Source of the DNA: Alteromonas sp. M12
Lineage (GTDB): Bacteria; Pseudomonadota; Gammaproteobacteria; Enterobacterales; Alteromonadaceae
Direction of reading: 5' to 3'
Length of the DNA: 64,000 nt
Assembly (NCBI RefSeq): GCF_037478005.1
Contig: NZ_CP144164.1
Location: 2,480,001-2,544,000 of the forward strand
Shown here: piece by piece, positions 9,038 to 18,053 of the stretch
How positions within the stretch are numbered: position 1 is the first letter of the stretch
How the letters are laid out: every line of letters begins with the position of its first letter
The notes under the pieces: model-generated
Databases searched by the model: none
Told to the model about the DNA's origin: nothing
What the model saw: the letters and a program-made list of their open reading frames with translations, nothing else
Made by a program: the position numbers and the translations under genes

Positions 9038-9757
9038 ATTAAAAAGTTTCAATTGTTTTGTTTTATCCTGCTTAGCTGTTTAACGATGGCAACAAAGAGC
9101 ACAGCGAAATATATATTACACTCTTCCGTTTCGCCAGAATTTCCCAACGGATTGCATGCACAGTATTTACATTATATGGCGGATAAATTGAATGCCGATC
9201 TTGTCATAACACCATTATCTTTTGGTCGTCGATTAGTTGAACTCAGGAATGGTCATTTAGATTTAGTGGTTGGAGTCCACCATTATGCTGCGCCGGATCA
9301 GGGCTTCATTATTTTGCAACCGAGTTACGAATCAATTCAAAACACCTTATTCGTGAAGTTAGAAGATAAATATCGATTATCTTCTTTTGAGGAATTTAAA
9401 CAATCCACTTTTGCGGTTACTATTCGCGGGAATTATTTTCCTGAACTGAGCTTAACTGAAAGGCCGCAAACAGTAAAAGTATCTACATTAAAACAAAAAA
9501 TAGGTTTACTAGAAAAAGGGAGGGTAGACGGTTTTGTGCATTTTGCTCACAGTACCAATAAGTTATTGGAAACCGTAAAAAGTGAAGTAACTATTGTACC
9601 TGCACTCTATCAGCCAGAAGCTCAGCGCAATTACTTTTTTGGGCTAAGTAAATCTTCTAAATTTACCGAAAGACAAGCAGAGATTGAACAAATAATTAGA
9701 ACAGCTAAACAAAACGGAGATTTTAAAAGAATCAGAGAACAATATTACGCTGATTAA
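9038..9757 (+). CDS. Periplasmic substrate-binding protein, SBP family 3-like
   Basis: A secreted protein of about 239 residues resembling family 3 solute-binding proteins (amino-acid-binding type), with HAQYLHYMADKLNADLVI and LVELRNGHLDLVVGVHHY as the usual domain-I segments and a C-terminal FGLSKSSKF segment. Such stand-alone proteins in Alteromonadales may bind amino acids or sense ligands; no ABC permease is adjacent. No ATG fits the start. A good ribosome binding site TAAGGA (9025-9030) sits 7 bp before ATT at 9038, which gives I/M-K-K-F-Q-L-F-C-F-I, a normal signal-peptide start. The TTG at 9053 is the alternative, but it lies 22 bp from that site and loses the two lysines. Confidence 0.72.
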   Translation: MKKFQLFCFILLSCLTMATKSTAKYILHSSVSPEFPNGLHAQYLHYMADKLNADLVITPLSFGRRLVELRNGHLDLVVGVHHYAAPDQGFIILQPSYESIQNTLFVKLEDKYRLSSFEEFKQSTFAVTIRGNYFPELSLTERPQTVKVSTLKQKIGLLEKGRVDGFVHFAHSTNKLLETVKSEVTIVPALYQPEAQRNYFFGLSKSSKFTERQAEIEQIIRTAKQNGDFKRIREQYYAD

Positions 9758-10025
9758 CTTCAACTTATATACCCTTTGTGGAAAATGTAATTTTTACAAT
9801 GGGTGAAAAATTTTTATACACTTTAAACACTCTTCCTTTCTATCTTCCCCTTCAAATGGCCATTGCCGAATTGGCTAACAAATTGCTTTGAATTACTCAA
9901 AGAACATAAACAAAGAATATTTTATTTAATGGAACGATTTTGATGGGAACCCGCTCTAAAAGCTATTAGATTTAATTCTCAGTCTTTCAAAGTACCATTT
10001 TTAAATGCACACAAAAGGAAGCACC

Positions 10026-12755
10026 ATGGATTCATCTTCAAAGTATCAATCTACTCTTTCTGTTGACGGTAAAAATTACCTTTTTTACGACATTAATAAA
10101 GCTGTTTCAGCTGAACAACTTCAACGCCTTCCATTAACTGCAAAGTTGCTTCTGGAGAATCTACTCCGGCATAGTCATAACGATTTTGTACAAACAGAAG
10201 ATATTGATGCCTTAATAAAATGGGATAATAACGCCGCCTCATCCACCGAGATTGCCTTTGTCCCTTCCCGAGTGATTTTACAAGACTTTACCGGTGTTCC
10301 AGCTGTTGTAGATTTAGCTGCAATGCGAGATGCTATGAATGATTTAGGAGGGGATCCTAAAAAAATCAATCCGTTAAAGCCGGTCGACTTGGTGATCGAT
10401 CACTCAATTATGGTGGATGAGTACGGCAGTAAAGATGCGTTTAAACATAACACTGCAATTGAAGTAAAAAGAAACAAAGAGCGCTATCAATTTTTAAAAT
10501 GGGGACAAAAAGCTTTTAACAATTTCAAAGTTGTGCCGCCAGGAAAAGGCATTGTTCACCAAGTCAATCTAGAATATTTGGCTCGTGTCACCTTTGCACA
10601 AGATAGTGAAGATCCCGATGTTAGTAATAAAGTTCTGTTTCCAGACACTTTAGTTGGCACCGATTCACATACCACTATGATAAATGGACTTGGCGTCATG
10701 GGCTGGGGCGTAGGCGGCATCGAGGCAGAGGCTGCCATGTTAGGACAGCCAGTGACAATGCTAATTCCTGAAGTCGTTGCAATGGAATTGACCGGCAAGC
10801 TTGCACCTGGGGTCACCGCTACCGATATGGTCCTGGCGGTTACTCAGCAGTTGCGTGAGTTTGGGGTGGTAGGGAAGTTTGTTGAGTTTATCGGTGAAGG
10901 TATTCAACATTTGACGGTCGCAGACAGAGCAACTATTGCAAATATGTCGCCCGAATACGGAGCCACATGCGGTTTGTTTCCAATCGATGAACAAACGGTA
11001 ACCTATTTAAGGTTAACCGGTCGCAGCGAAGAACAGATAGAGTACATTACGCAATATAACAAAGCGCAAAAAATGTGGGGCTCAGATAGCCTAAGTGAAG
11101 CCCAATACCATGATAAATTACAATTAGACTTATCCAGCATAGTTCCATCTATTGCTGGGCCCAAAAGACCCCAAGATAGAATTGCCCTTAATGATGCTGC
11201 CAGTAGCTTTAAAAAATGGGTGTCGGATCAATCTGATCTGAAAATAGCGCCAAAGGATACCATCGAAGGCCGCTATGAAAATGAAGGCGGGCAGGGGCAA
11301 GAGCCCATTAGTAAAAAGGTCGAATGCCAATACAATGGTGAAAGCTTTGACATCGAAGATGGTGCTATCGTCATCGCAGCAATAACAAGCTGCACTAATA
11401 CCTCGAATCCATCTGTGTTAGTCGCCGCAGGATTATTGGCTAAAAATGCCAATAAATTGGGCTTGCATGTTCATCCTTGGGTAAAAACCAGCTTTGCCCC
11501 AGGTTCACAAGTTGTGACAGAGTATTTAGATAAGGCTGAGTTAACTGAAGAGCTGAATCAACTAGGCTTTAACCTTGTGGGATATGGTTGCACAACCTGT
11601 ATCGGCAATTCAGGTCCTCTTCCGAATCCTATATCGAAAGCGATCAATTCAGGGGATCTCACAGTCTCTTCGGTTCTTTCAGGCAACCGTAATTTTGAAG
11701 GTCGCATTCACCCAGAAGTCAAAACAAACTATCTAGCATCTCCACCTCTTGTTGTTGCTTATGCGCTTGCAGGTAACATGAATATAGATCTGACCTCAGA
11801 ACCCCTAGGCACCAGCAAAGATGGAAAACCTATTTACTTAAGAGATATATGGCCGAGTAATGAGGAAATAGCCGAGATTGTCGAAAAAGTAGTGGATAAA
11901 AGCATGTTTACTGAAAAGTATGGCGCTATCTATGACGGTGGAGAGATTTGGAATGACCTCGAAGCGGTTGATTCCGATATTTATGATTGGCCAGAATCAA
12001 CCTATGTAAAACGCCCGCCATTTTTTGAAAAAATGACAGCGAAGGCTACCGATATTGACCCCATTGAAGGTGCTAAGTGTCTTCTAAAATTAGGTGATAG
12101 TGTAACTACTGATCATATTTCACCAGCTGGCACTATTGGATTAGATACTCCAGCAGCAAAATATCTACAGCGACAAAACGTCAATAAAACGGATTTTAAT
12201 TCCTATGGTTCACGACGTGGTAATCATGAGGTCATGATGCGAGGCACCTTTGCAAATGTGCGTTTAAAAAATCAACTTGCACCTGGAACCGAAGGTGGAT
12301 GGACTCGTTTGCAGCCAGAGTCTGAGGAAATGACCGTATTTGAAGCCGCTGAAGTTTATAAAAGTCGTGGAACGCCAACTATCGTTATTGCAGGCAAGGA
12401 ATATGGAACTGGAAGCTCTAGAGATTGGGCTGCAAAAGGACCTTTAATGCTAGGAATCAAAGCCGTTATTGCCCAAAGTTATGAGCGGATCCATAGATCA
12501 AATTTAATTGGAATGGGCATATTACCATTACAATTTAAATCAGGACAAAGTGCAGAAACTTACAAGCTAGATGGCACTGAAACCTACGACATTGATGCTA
12601 TATCCAGTGATCAGAAGAGTGTCGTGGTCAATGTTCACCGCGCCAATAAACAACCCTTTAGTTTTGATGCTGACATTCGCATCGATACTCCCAACGAGTT
12701 TGAATATTTCAAACATGGCGGAATCCTGCAGTTCGTGATCAGAAAACTGTTGTAA
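10026..12755 (+). CDS. acnA: Aconitate hydratase AcnA
   Basis: A 909-residue aconitase of the AcnA/IRP1 type that interconverts citrate and isocitrate in the TCA cycle. The [4Fe-4S] cysteines are visible as SCTNTSNPS (Cys456) and GYGCTTCIGNSGP (Cys522 and Cys525). Other motifs are VGTDSHTTMINGLGVMGWGVGG and, in the swivel domain, GKEYGTGSSRDWAAKG. I place the start at ATG 10026 because AAAGGAA ends 5 bp before it; an in-frame ATG at 10005 would add seven residues without a ribosome binding site. AcnA in E. coli is the stress-stable, stationary-phase enzyme; regulation here is unknown. It appears to be a single-gene unit closed by the hairpin at 12772. Confidence 0.96.
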   Translation: MDSSSKYQSTLSVDGKNYLFYDINKAVSAEQLQRLPLTAKLLLENLLRHSHNDFVQTEDIDALIKWDNNAASSTEIAFVPSRVILQDFTGVPAVVDLAAMRDAMNDLGGDPKKINPLKPVDLVIDHSIMVDEYGSKDAFKHNTAIEVKRNKERYQFLKWGQKAFNNFKVVPPGKGIVHQVNLEYLARVTFAQDSEDPDVSNKVLFPDTLVGTDSHTTMINGLGVMGWGVGGIEAEAAMLGQPVTMLIPEVVAMELTGKLAPGVTATDMVLAVTQQLREFGVVGKFVEFIGEGIQHLTVADRATIANMSPEYGATCGLFPIDEQTVTYLRLTGRSEEQIEYITQYNKAQKMWGSDSLSEAQYHDKLQLDLSSIVPSIAGPKRPQDRIALNDAASSFKKWVSDQSDLKIAPKDTIEGRYENEGGQGQEPISKKVECQYNGESFDIEDGAIVIAAITSCTNTSNPSVLVAAGLLAKNANKLGLHVHPWVKTSFAPGSQVVTEYLDKAELTEELNQLGFNLVGYGCTTCIGNSGPLPNPISKAINSGDLTVSSVLSGNRNFEGRIHPEVKTNYLASPPLVVAYALAGNMNIDLTSEPLGTSKDGKPIYLRDIWPSNEEIAEIVEKVVDKSMFTEKYGAIYDGGEIWNDLEAVDSDIYDWPESTYVKRPPFFEKMTAKATDIDPIEGAKCLLKLGDSVTTDHISPAGTIGLDTPAAKYLQRQNVNKTDFNSYGSRRGNHEVMMRGTFANVRLKNQLAPGTEGGWTRLQPESEEMTVFEAAEVYKSRGTPTIVIAGKEYGTGSSRDWAAKGPLMLGIKAVIAQSYERIHRSNLIGMGILPLQFKSGQSAETYKLDGTETYDIDAISSDQKSVVVNVHRANKQPFSFDADIRIDTPNEFEYFKHGGILQFVIRKLL

Positions 12756-12771
12756 AACCCAAAAAGAATAG

Positions 12772-12799
12772 GCCAAGCTTCTTAAATTAGGAGCTTGGC
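12772..12799 (+). terminator. Hairpin terminator after acnA
   Basis: GCCAAGCT pairs with AGCTTGGC, extended inward by a T-G wobble and a C-G pair, around an 8-base AT loop. The T-run downstream is interrupted (TTAAACGATTTTT), so termination strength is uncertain. Confidence 0.6.
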
Positions 12800-13021
12800 T
12801 TAAACGATTTTTGCTTCAACAAAACTACTAAAACCACTAAGAATATTATTAATTTTACTATCTTGTTTATTTTCTGAATTGCCCCCCCTAGTCAAACTTT
12901 TCTTAAACGTTTAACATTACAAATAAGTAAATAATACGTAAATGCTTTGTAATCGTGTATTCGTCACGTCGAAGCAGTAAAAATTTACCTTCTAAGAAGC
13001 TACAGCTTAAAAGGACGAACT

Positions 13022-14707
13022 ATGAAGACAAACGAATATGATGCAATAGTCGTGGGCTCCGGAATTAGTGGTGGTTGGGCGGCCAAAGAACTGTGTGAAA
13101 AAGGTTTAAAGGTTTTGATGTTAGAACGAGGTAAAAACGTAGAACACATCAAAGACTATAAAAACGCTCACAAAGAAGTATGGGACTTCCCCCATAGAGA
13201 TTTAGCAACCCAAGACATGAAACAAGACTACCCGGTGCTTAGTCGTGATTATCCATTAAATGAGTCAACTTTTGGTATGTGGGCGAATGAGAAAGATGCC
13301 CCCTATACCGAAGATAAAAGGTTTGATTGGTTTCGTGGATACCATGTGGGAGGGCGTTCTTTATTGTGGGGACGTCAAAGTTATCGATTAAATGCAGAAG
13401 ACTTCGAAGCCAATCAAAAAGAGGGCGTAGCAGTGGATTGGCCGATTCGTTATGAAGATCTCTCTGACTGGTATGACTATGTGGAAAGATTTGCAGGAAT
13501 TAGCGGAAATCGTGACGGTTTAGATGTTTTACCTGACGGGATATATCAACCTGCCATGGCGTTAAATTGTGTTGAAAAAGAAGTCGCCAAGCGAATTAAA
13601 AAAGCTTTTAAAGGAACTCGTCATCTAATTCCCGGTAGAACGGCCAATATGACAGAAGCGAAACCCAGTGAAGGTAGGACAGGCTGCCAATATCGCAATA
13701 AATGTTGGTACGGGTGTCCATTTGGTGCCTATTTTAGTACTCAGTCTTCAACATTGCCGGCCGCCGTTAAAACCGGCAATTTAACTTTGCGCCCATTTTC
13801 CATTGTAAAAGAAATAATCTACGACAAAGATAAAAAACGTGCCACAGGCGTAATGATCATAGATGCCCAGACTAATCAAACAATCGAATACAACAGTAAA
13901 ATCGTGTTTGTTAATGCATCTGCACTAAACTCTGCCTGGTTATTAATGAATTCTGCTACTGACATTTGGCAGGGAGGACTTGGCAGCAGTAGTGGTGAAT
14001 TAGGTCACAATGTTATGGACCATCATTTTCGCGCAGGGGCCTCGGCTGAGGTTGAAGGTTTCGATGATAAATATTATTACGGACGCCGACCCAGTGGCTT
14101 TTATGTTCCTCGCTACCGAAATTGGGGGAGTGATAGCAGAGACTACTTAAGAGGCTTTGGTTATCAAGGCGGTGCTAGCCGTCAAGGCTGGGGGCGGGAT
14201 GTTGCGGAAATGGGTATTGGAGCGAATTTAAAAGAACAAATCAGTGAACCTGGAGCTTGGCGGATCGGTATGACTGCGTTCGGAGAAATGTTACCTGACC
14301 ATAAAAATCGGATCTATTTAAACCATAAAGTAACAGACAAATGGGGGTTACCGGTTTTAGCCATGGACGTTGAAATTAAGGAAAATGAGTATCGAATGCG
14401 CAAAGACATGCAACAAGATGCAATCGATTTTTTTGATGCTGCAAAGTTAAAGAATATTGAAGGCTTTGATGCAGGCTATTACCCAGGAATGGGAATTCAT
14501 GAAATGGGAACTGCGCGTATGGGCAGAGATCCCAAAACCTCGGTGTTAAATGGAAATAATCAGGTTTGGGACGCACTAAACGTGTTTGTAACTGATGGAG
14601 CATGTATGACTTCTGCATCTTGCGTCAATCCGTCATTAACCTATATGGCATTGACCGCTAGAGCTGCCGCTTTTGCAGTGGAAGAACTTAAAAAAGGGAA
14701 TTTGTAA
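13022..14707 (+). CDS. GMC family oxidoreductase (probable periplasmic sugar dehydrogenase)
   Basis: A 561-residue FAD-dependent GMC oxidoreductase. The N-terminal Rossmann motif is VVGSGISGGWAAKEL and the FAD-contacting segment is HVGGRSLLWGRQSYR. The C-terminal substrate-site motif contains GIHEMGTARMG and CVNPSLTYMALTARAA. Three cysteines are clustered (Cys222, Cys228, Cys232 in GCQYRNKCWYGCPFG), close in place and spacing to the [3Fe-4S] ligands of the bacterial FAD-glucose dehydrogenase alpha subunit. It has no signal peptide; its partner, encoded immediately downstream (1-bp overlap), has a Tat-type signal and probably carries it to the periplasm. Together with the DUF1080 gene, a role in oxidising sugars or glycosides at C3 is likely. 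SD AAAAGGA precedes the ATG. Confidence 0.85.
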   Translation: MKTNEYDAIVVGSGISGGWAAKELCEKGLKVLMLERGKNVEHIKDYKNAHKEVWDFPHRDLATQDMKQDYPVLSRDYPLNESTFGMWANEKDAPYTEDKRFDWFRGYHVGGRSLLWGRQSYRLNAEDFEANQKEGVAVDWPIRYEDLSDWYDYVERFAGISGNRDGLDVLPDGIYQPAMALNCVEKEVAKRIKKAFKGTRHLIPGRTANMTEAKPSEGRTGCQYRNKCWYGCPFGAYFSTQSSTLPAAVKTGNLTLRPFSIVKEIIYDKDKKRATGVMIIDAQTNQTIEYNSKIVFVNASALNSAWLLMNSATDIWQGGLGSSSGELGHNVMDHHFRAGASAEVEGFDDKYYYGRRPSGFYVPRYRNWGSDSRDYLRGFGYQGGASRQGWGRDVAEMGIGANLKEQISEPGAWRIGMTAFGEMLPDHKNRIYLNHKVTDKWGLPVLAMDVEIKENEYRMRKDMQQDAIDFFDAAKLKNIEGFDAGYYPGMGIHEMGTARMGRDPKTSVLNGNNQVWDALNVFVTDGACMTSASCVNPSLTYMALTARAAAFAVEELKKGNL

Positions 14708-15288
14708 TGCAAAGACGAGAATTACTAAAAATGATTGCTGCAGCCACCGGCACTGCATTTATTGGTGGTCAATCTCTGGCTTATGACTTACGGCCAAAGG
14801 TATCTTTAACTGATACGAGCTTTAATCAAGAAGACGTTATCTTGTTCAACCAATTGGGAGAAACCATTATTCCGCAAACTGATACTCCTGGCGCGAAGCA
14901 AGCCAATGTAGGTCTAACCATAGCCATAATAATTACAGATTGTTATACGGCCGAAGAACAACAGATATTTAAAAAAGGGCTTATAGAGATTGAAAAACAA
15001 GCTAGTGATGAATTTAATCAAGCCTTCCTTCTTCTTAGTGCAAATCAGCAAACGCAGTTACTCACTAAACTCGACACCGAAGCTAAACAATATATTCATC
15101 AAAACAAACAACAAATAGCGAATAAATCCGTTCCTATTCACTATTTTACGATGCTCAAACAATTAGTTTTGTTTAGTTTTTTTAGCTCTGAATTGGCAGC
15201 AACAAAAGTCTTACGCCATGTAGCGATCCCAGGATCTTATAACGGCGATTTGGATTATAAAAAAGGAGATAGAGCATGGGCCAGATAA
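14707..15288 (+). CDS. Gluconate 2-dehydrogenase subunit 3-like protein, Tat signal
   Basis: A 193-residue protein of the gluconate 2-dehydrogenase gamma-subunit family (subunit 3). It starts with a twin-arginine-type signal (MQRRELLKMIAAATGTAFIGG). The mature part shows the family hallmarks ETIIPQTDTPGAKQANV near the N-terminus and a C-terminal FFSSELAATKVLRHVAIPG. Proteins of this type bind the GMC dehydrogenase, act as its chaperone and take it across the membrane. It overlaps the GMC gene by one base and the DUF1080 gene by 13 bases, so the three are tightly coupled. A cytochrome c subunit, present in many such dehydrogenases, is not encoded here. Confidence 0.85.
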   Translation: MQRRELLKMIAAATGTAFIGGQSLAYDLRPKVSLTDTSFNQEDVILFNQLGETIIPQTDTPGAKQANVGLTIAIIITDCYTAEEQQIFKKGLIEIEKQASDEFNQAFLLLSANQQTQLLTKLDTEAKQYIHQNKQQIANKSVPIHYFTMLKQLVLFSFFSSELAATKVLRHVAIPGSYNGDLDYKKGDRAWAR

Positions 15289-16082
15289 CCCCAAAAACAG
15301 AATATTTATTCATTTCCTGTTTTTCAAAAATCCCCCTAATGCTTGCGATAGGCTTTGCTCTTTCTGGGGGCCAAAGTATTGCTGGTGAAGCGCCTATTGA
15401 ACCTTGGCAACAAGCTGAAAAAACCGAGGTTTGGAAGCCTGTCCCTAAGGTTATTTCGGCACCAGAGAATCGTCCACCTTCCGATGCAATTGTATTATTT
15501 GACGGGACTGATTTGTCTAGATGGCGATCTTTATCTAATGAAGATGCTAAATGGATAGTTGAAAATGGCAGCTTGACTGTTAATCCTGGAGCAGGAGACA
15601 TTAAAACTGTAAAAGAATTTTGCGATATTCAATTGCATTTAGAGTGGAAAACGCCAACAGAAGTAGCGAGGCTTGAGGGACAACAACGCCACAACAGTGG
15701 TGTTTTTTTGCAGCAAAGATATGAAATTCAAATATTAGATTCATACAACAATCAAACTTATGCAAATGGACAAGCAGCTAGCGTCTATAAACAAAGTATA
15801 CCATTGGTTAATGCAATGCGACCTGCAGGTCAATGGCAGGTGTATGACATCATTTATAAGGCCCCAAAATTTAATGGGGATAGATTAACTTCTCCTGCTT
15901 TTATTACGGTTTTACATAACGGAGTTGTTGTACAAAACCACACCGAAATAAAAGGTAAAACAGAATGGATTGGAGCACCAAGTTATGAGGCTCATGGCTG
16001 CGCACCAATTCAATTACAAGACCACGGAAATAAAGTCAGTTTCAGAAATATTTGGCTTAGAGAATTAAAAAATACACCTTAA
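15276..16082 (+). CDS. DUF1080 (3-keto-disaccharide hydrolase) family protein
   Basis: A 268-residue exported protein: basic start, hydrophobic stretch and probable cleavage after GGQSIAG. The mature protein is a single LamG/concanavalin-like DUF1080 domain, with the opening motif LFDGTDLSRWRS, then WIVENGSLTVNPG, a central NSGVFLQQRYEIQILDS and a C-terminal SFRNIWLREL. DUF1080 members have been linked to hydrolysis of 3-keto-glycosides, which fits the upstream GMC dehydrogenase acting at C3 of sugars. The ATG at 15276 follows an AAAAGGAG ribosome binding site at 15260-15267. Substrate is not predictable from sequence. Confidence 0.85.
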   Translation: MGQITPKTEYLFISCFSKIPLMLAIGFALSGGQSIAGEAPIEPWQQAEKTEVWKPVPKVISAPENRPPSDAIVLFDGTDLSRWRSLSNEDAKWIVENGSLTVNPGAGDIKTVKEFCDIQLHLEWKTPTEVARLEGQQRHNSGVFLQQRYEIQILDSYNNQTYANGQAASVYKQSIPLVNAMRPAGQWQVYDIIYKAPKFNGDRLTSPAFITVLHNGVVVQNHTEIKGKTEWIGAPSYEAHGCAPIQLQDHGNKVSFRNIWLRELKNTP

Positions 16083-16508
16083 AAAAAACCTAATAAATTG
16101 ATCAAATATCAGGCTATACAGTGTGTTTTTTAACTAAATTAGACAGTCTTATTTTGATTTTGATGATAGTGTGAAGTTACGCAAGGTTATGCGTAACTCT
16201 TGCAGGCCAACAGCAGTATAGATTGAATATTCTTTACATGGAAAGTTCTAACAATTCAAAGCGAAGTTGCTTCGACCTTAAGGATTATAGGTTTTAGAAT
16301 TCAAATTGTTCAAAATCGTATTGTTAGTGTGTTTTATCGTGCTGTTTTTAACGAGTAGTTATAAATAAAAATGGGCAGTTTGTGTCAAGTAGACGTGCTT
16401 AAAAAGTGGCATTATTTAAATGACTTTGATGCAAATTCGCCTTCAGAAAAACGCTTTTTTGTTCTATTTACTGGCCGTTTTTGAGGATACAATTTAATTG
16501 AAATAGAC
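16083..16508. other. Intergenic region without recognised gene
   Basis: About 430 bp of AT-rich DNA after the DUF1080 gene. I found no open frame with family likeness, no tRNA shape and no strong promoter. Confidence 0.5.
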
Positions 16509-16536
16509 AAGGTCAACTACAAATATAGTTGACCTT
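16509..16536. terminator. Bidirectional hairpin after cbpM
   Basis: AAGGTCAACTA pairs perfectly with TAGTTGACCTT around a 6-base loop (11-bp stem). It lies 29 bp beyond the cbpM stop on the minus strand. T-rich sequence follows on both strands, but neither tail is a clean T-run. Confidence 0.6.
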
Positions 16537-16564
16537 TATCTTATTAAAACCGTAAATATTTACA

Positions 16565-16864
16565 CTAAAGCAAACGCTCTATTCTAGTTTTTAGTTGGTC
16601 GTTTTCTCTCTCTAATTGTTCTTTTTGACGCATTAACTCAATGACCATTGCAGTAGCAACCCAATCAATCTGAAATTGCTGATTAAGTCGAACGGCTTTT
16701 TTTATCCAGTGAGCGCTGTCTAAATCAAAAATCCATTCAGAAATAGTATTTCCTTCAATGGGTATGGCTATCCCGTATTCTACAACTGCGTAAATCGAGT
16801 CTTGGGTAATTTCGTCGTATTCACATAACTCATGAATTGAAAGGTGAAGTGTAATTTCTGACAT
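16565..16864 (-). CDS. cbpM: Chaperone modulator CbpM
   Basis: A 99-residue MerR-like helix-turn-helix protein that binds the J-domain of CbpA and inhibits both its co-chaperone and its DNA-binding activity. Seen here: MSEITLHLSIHELCEYDEI at the start, then a WIFDLDSAHWIKKAVRL segment and a C-terminal coiled coil (MRQKEQLERENDQLKTRIER), all typical. I place the start at the ATG at 16864, one base after the cbpA stop, because GGAG lies just upstream. A longer frame from 16894 would overlap cbpA. The cbpA-cbpM pair is a standard operon. Confidence 0.9.
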   Translation of the reverse strand: MSEITLHLSIHELCEYDEITQDSIYAVVEYGIAIPIEGNTISEWIFDLDSAHWIKKAVRLNQQFQIDWVATAMVIELMRQKEQLERENDQLKTRIERLL

Positions 16865-16865
16865 C

Positions 16866-17813
16866 TTAATTGCTCCAATCTGCTCTAGGATCAAAATTAG
16901 CGGCTTCAGCTAATTGAGCCCACAATTTTTCTGTTTCAGGAGTTGTTTTGCTTGGAATATCTATTTTAATCACGGCAAAAAGATCACCTTGCTGCTGTTT
17001 ATGCTTAAGCCCTTTACCTTTCACACGTAACTTTTGTCCTGAGCGGCTATTAGCTGGAATATTAAGACTAATTTTCCCGTACAACGTCGGCACCTCGAGT
17101 TTAGTACCAAGTGCAGCTTCCCAAGGAGCTAAGGGTAAGGTAAGTAATAGGTTATGGCCCTGAACATCAAATAAAGGGTGGGGTATTAAACGAATATGTA
17201 AATATAAATCGCCATTTAATTTGCTTTCACTTCCTGGTACTCCTTGACCTTTAACTCTAATTCGCTCGCCATCAGAGGTCCCTTCAGGAATCTTAACTTC
17301 AAGTGACTTCTTCAGCTGTTCAACTCTATTACCGGTTAAATTAGGAACTGTATATTCCACTCTTTTCACTATGCCTTTAACAGATTCTTCCAAAAACAGT
17401 GGTACTTCTAATTCAACATCTTGGCCCTTAAATAAGTCAGACTCTGTTTGACGTGATTGTCGATGTTGACGATTTGCACCACCAAAAATTGAATTAAAAA
17501 AGTCGGAAAAATCAGCACTTCCAGAACCAGGTGAATGTTCATAGTTTCCACTAGGCTGCCAATCGGGCGGGACATCAAACCCTTTTCCTCCTTGAGCACC
17601 GTAACGTTTTAATTGATCATACTCGGCTCGTTTGTTTTCATTTTTCAATACTTCGTAGGCTTCAGCCACTTCTCTGAACTTTTCTTCTGCGTCTGGAGCT
17701 GCATTCATATCGGGATGAAGTTTGAGTGCAAGTTTACGATAGGCCTTTTTAATCTCTTTTAAATCAGCGTCATCTTTGACACCTAAAACTTGATAGTAAT
17801 CTTTAAAATCCAT
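16866..17813 (-). CDS. cbpA: Curved DNA-binding protein CbpA (DnaJ co-chaperone)
   Basis: A 315-residue type II J-domain protein. The J-domain covers about residues 5-70 with the HPD motif at 33-35 ([11 protein letters not shown]). A G/F-like linker follows ([16 protein letters not shown]), and the C-terminal substrate-binding domains include [19 protein letters not shown] and [21 protein letters not shown]. There is no zinc-finger region, which separates it from DnaJ. It stimulates DnaK and also binds curved DNA in stationary phase. It is co-transcribed with cbpM and is divergent from gldA; the FNR box at 17978 lies in the shared intergenic region, 165 bp from the cbpA start. Confidence 0.94.
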   Translation of the reverse strand: MDFKDYYQVLGVKDDADLKEIKKAYRKLALKLHPDMNAAPDAEEKFREVAEAYEVLKNENKRAEYDQLKRYGAQGGKGFDVPPDWQPSGNYEHSPGSGSADFSDFFNSIFGGANRQHRQSRQTESDLFKGQDVELEVPLFLEESVKGIVKRVEYTVPNLTGNRVEQLKKSLEVKIPEGTSDGERIRVKGQGVPGSESKLNGDLYLHIRLIPHPLFDVQGHNLLLTLPLAPWEAALGTKLEVPTLYGKISLNIPANSRSGQKLRVKGKGLKHKQQQGDLFAVIKIDIPSKTTPETEKLWAQLAEAANFDPRADWSN

Positions 17814-17977
17814 ACATGTTCCTTACCCGATAGTTAGAGCGACATAATGTTTACATCGTTCGGCGTAATAATTCTTTGACCTCATACATATTTTGTATGT
17901 ATCAGTCTGATTATAGTTCCTTCATGATCGCGATATAAATGGTATTACTAGTTTGTATCCCTAAGAAGCAAATGTTG

Positions 17978-17991
17978 TTGATGTAGATCAA
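17978..17991 (+). promoter_or_regulatory. FNR box upstream of gldA
   Basis: TTGAT-GTAG-ATCAA, a perfect match to the FNR consensus TTGAT-N4-ATCAA, centred about 69 bp before the gldA start codon. A downstream AT-rich stretch (TAAATTAATATAC) may hold the -10. The FNR encoded in this window keeps the recognition residues VETVSR. Confidence 0.8.
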
Positions 17992-18053
17992 CATAAAACG
18001 TGGCTATTGCTTTAAATTAATATACATCTTCAAACAACAGCGAGGCCTTTCAG

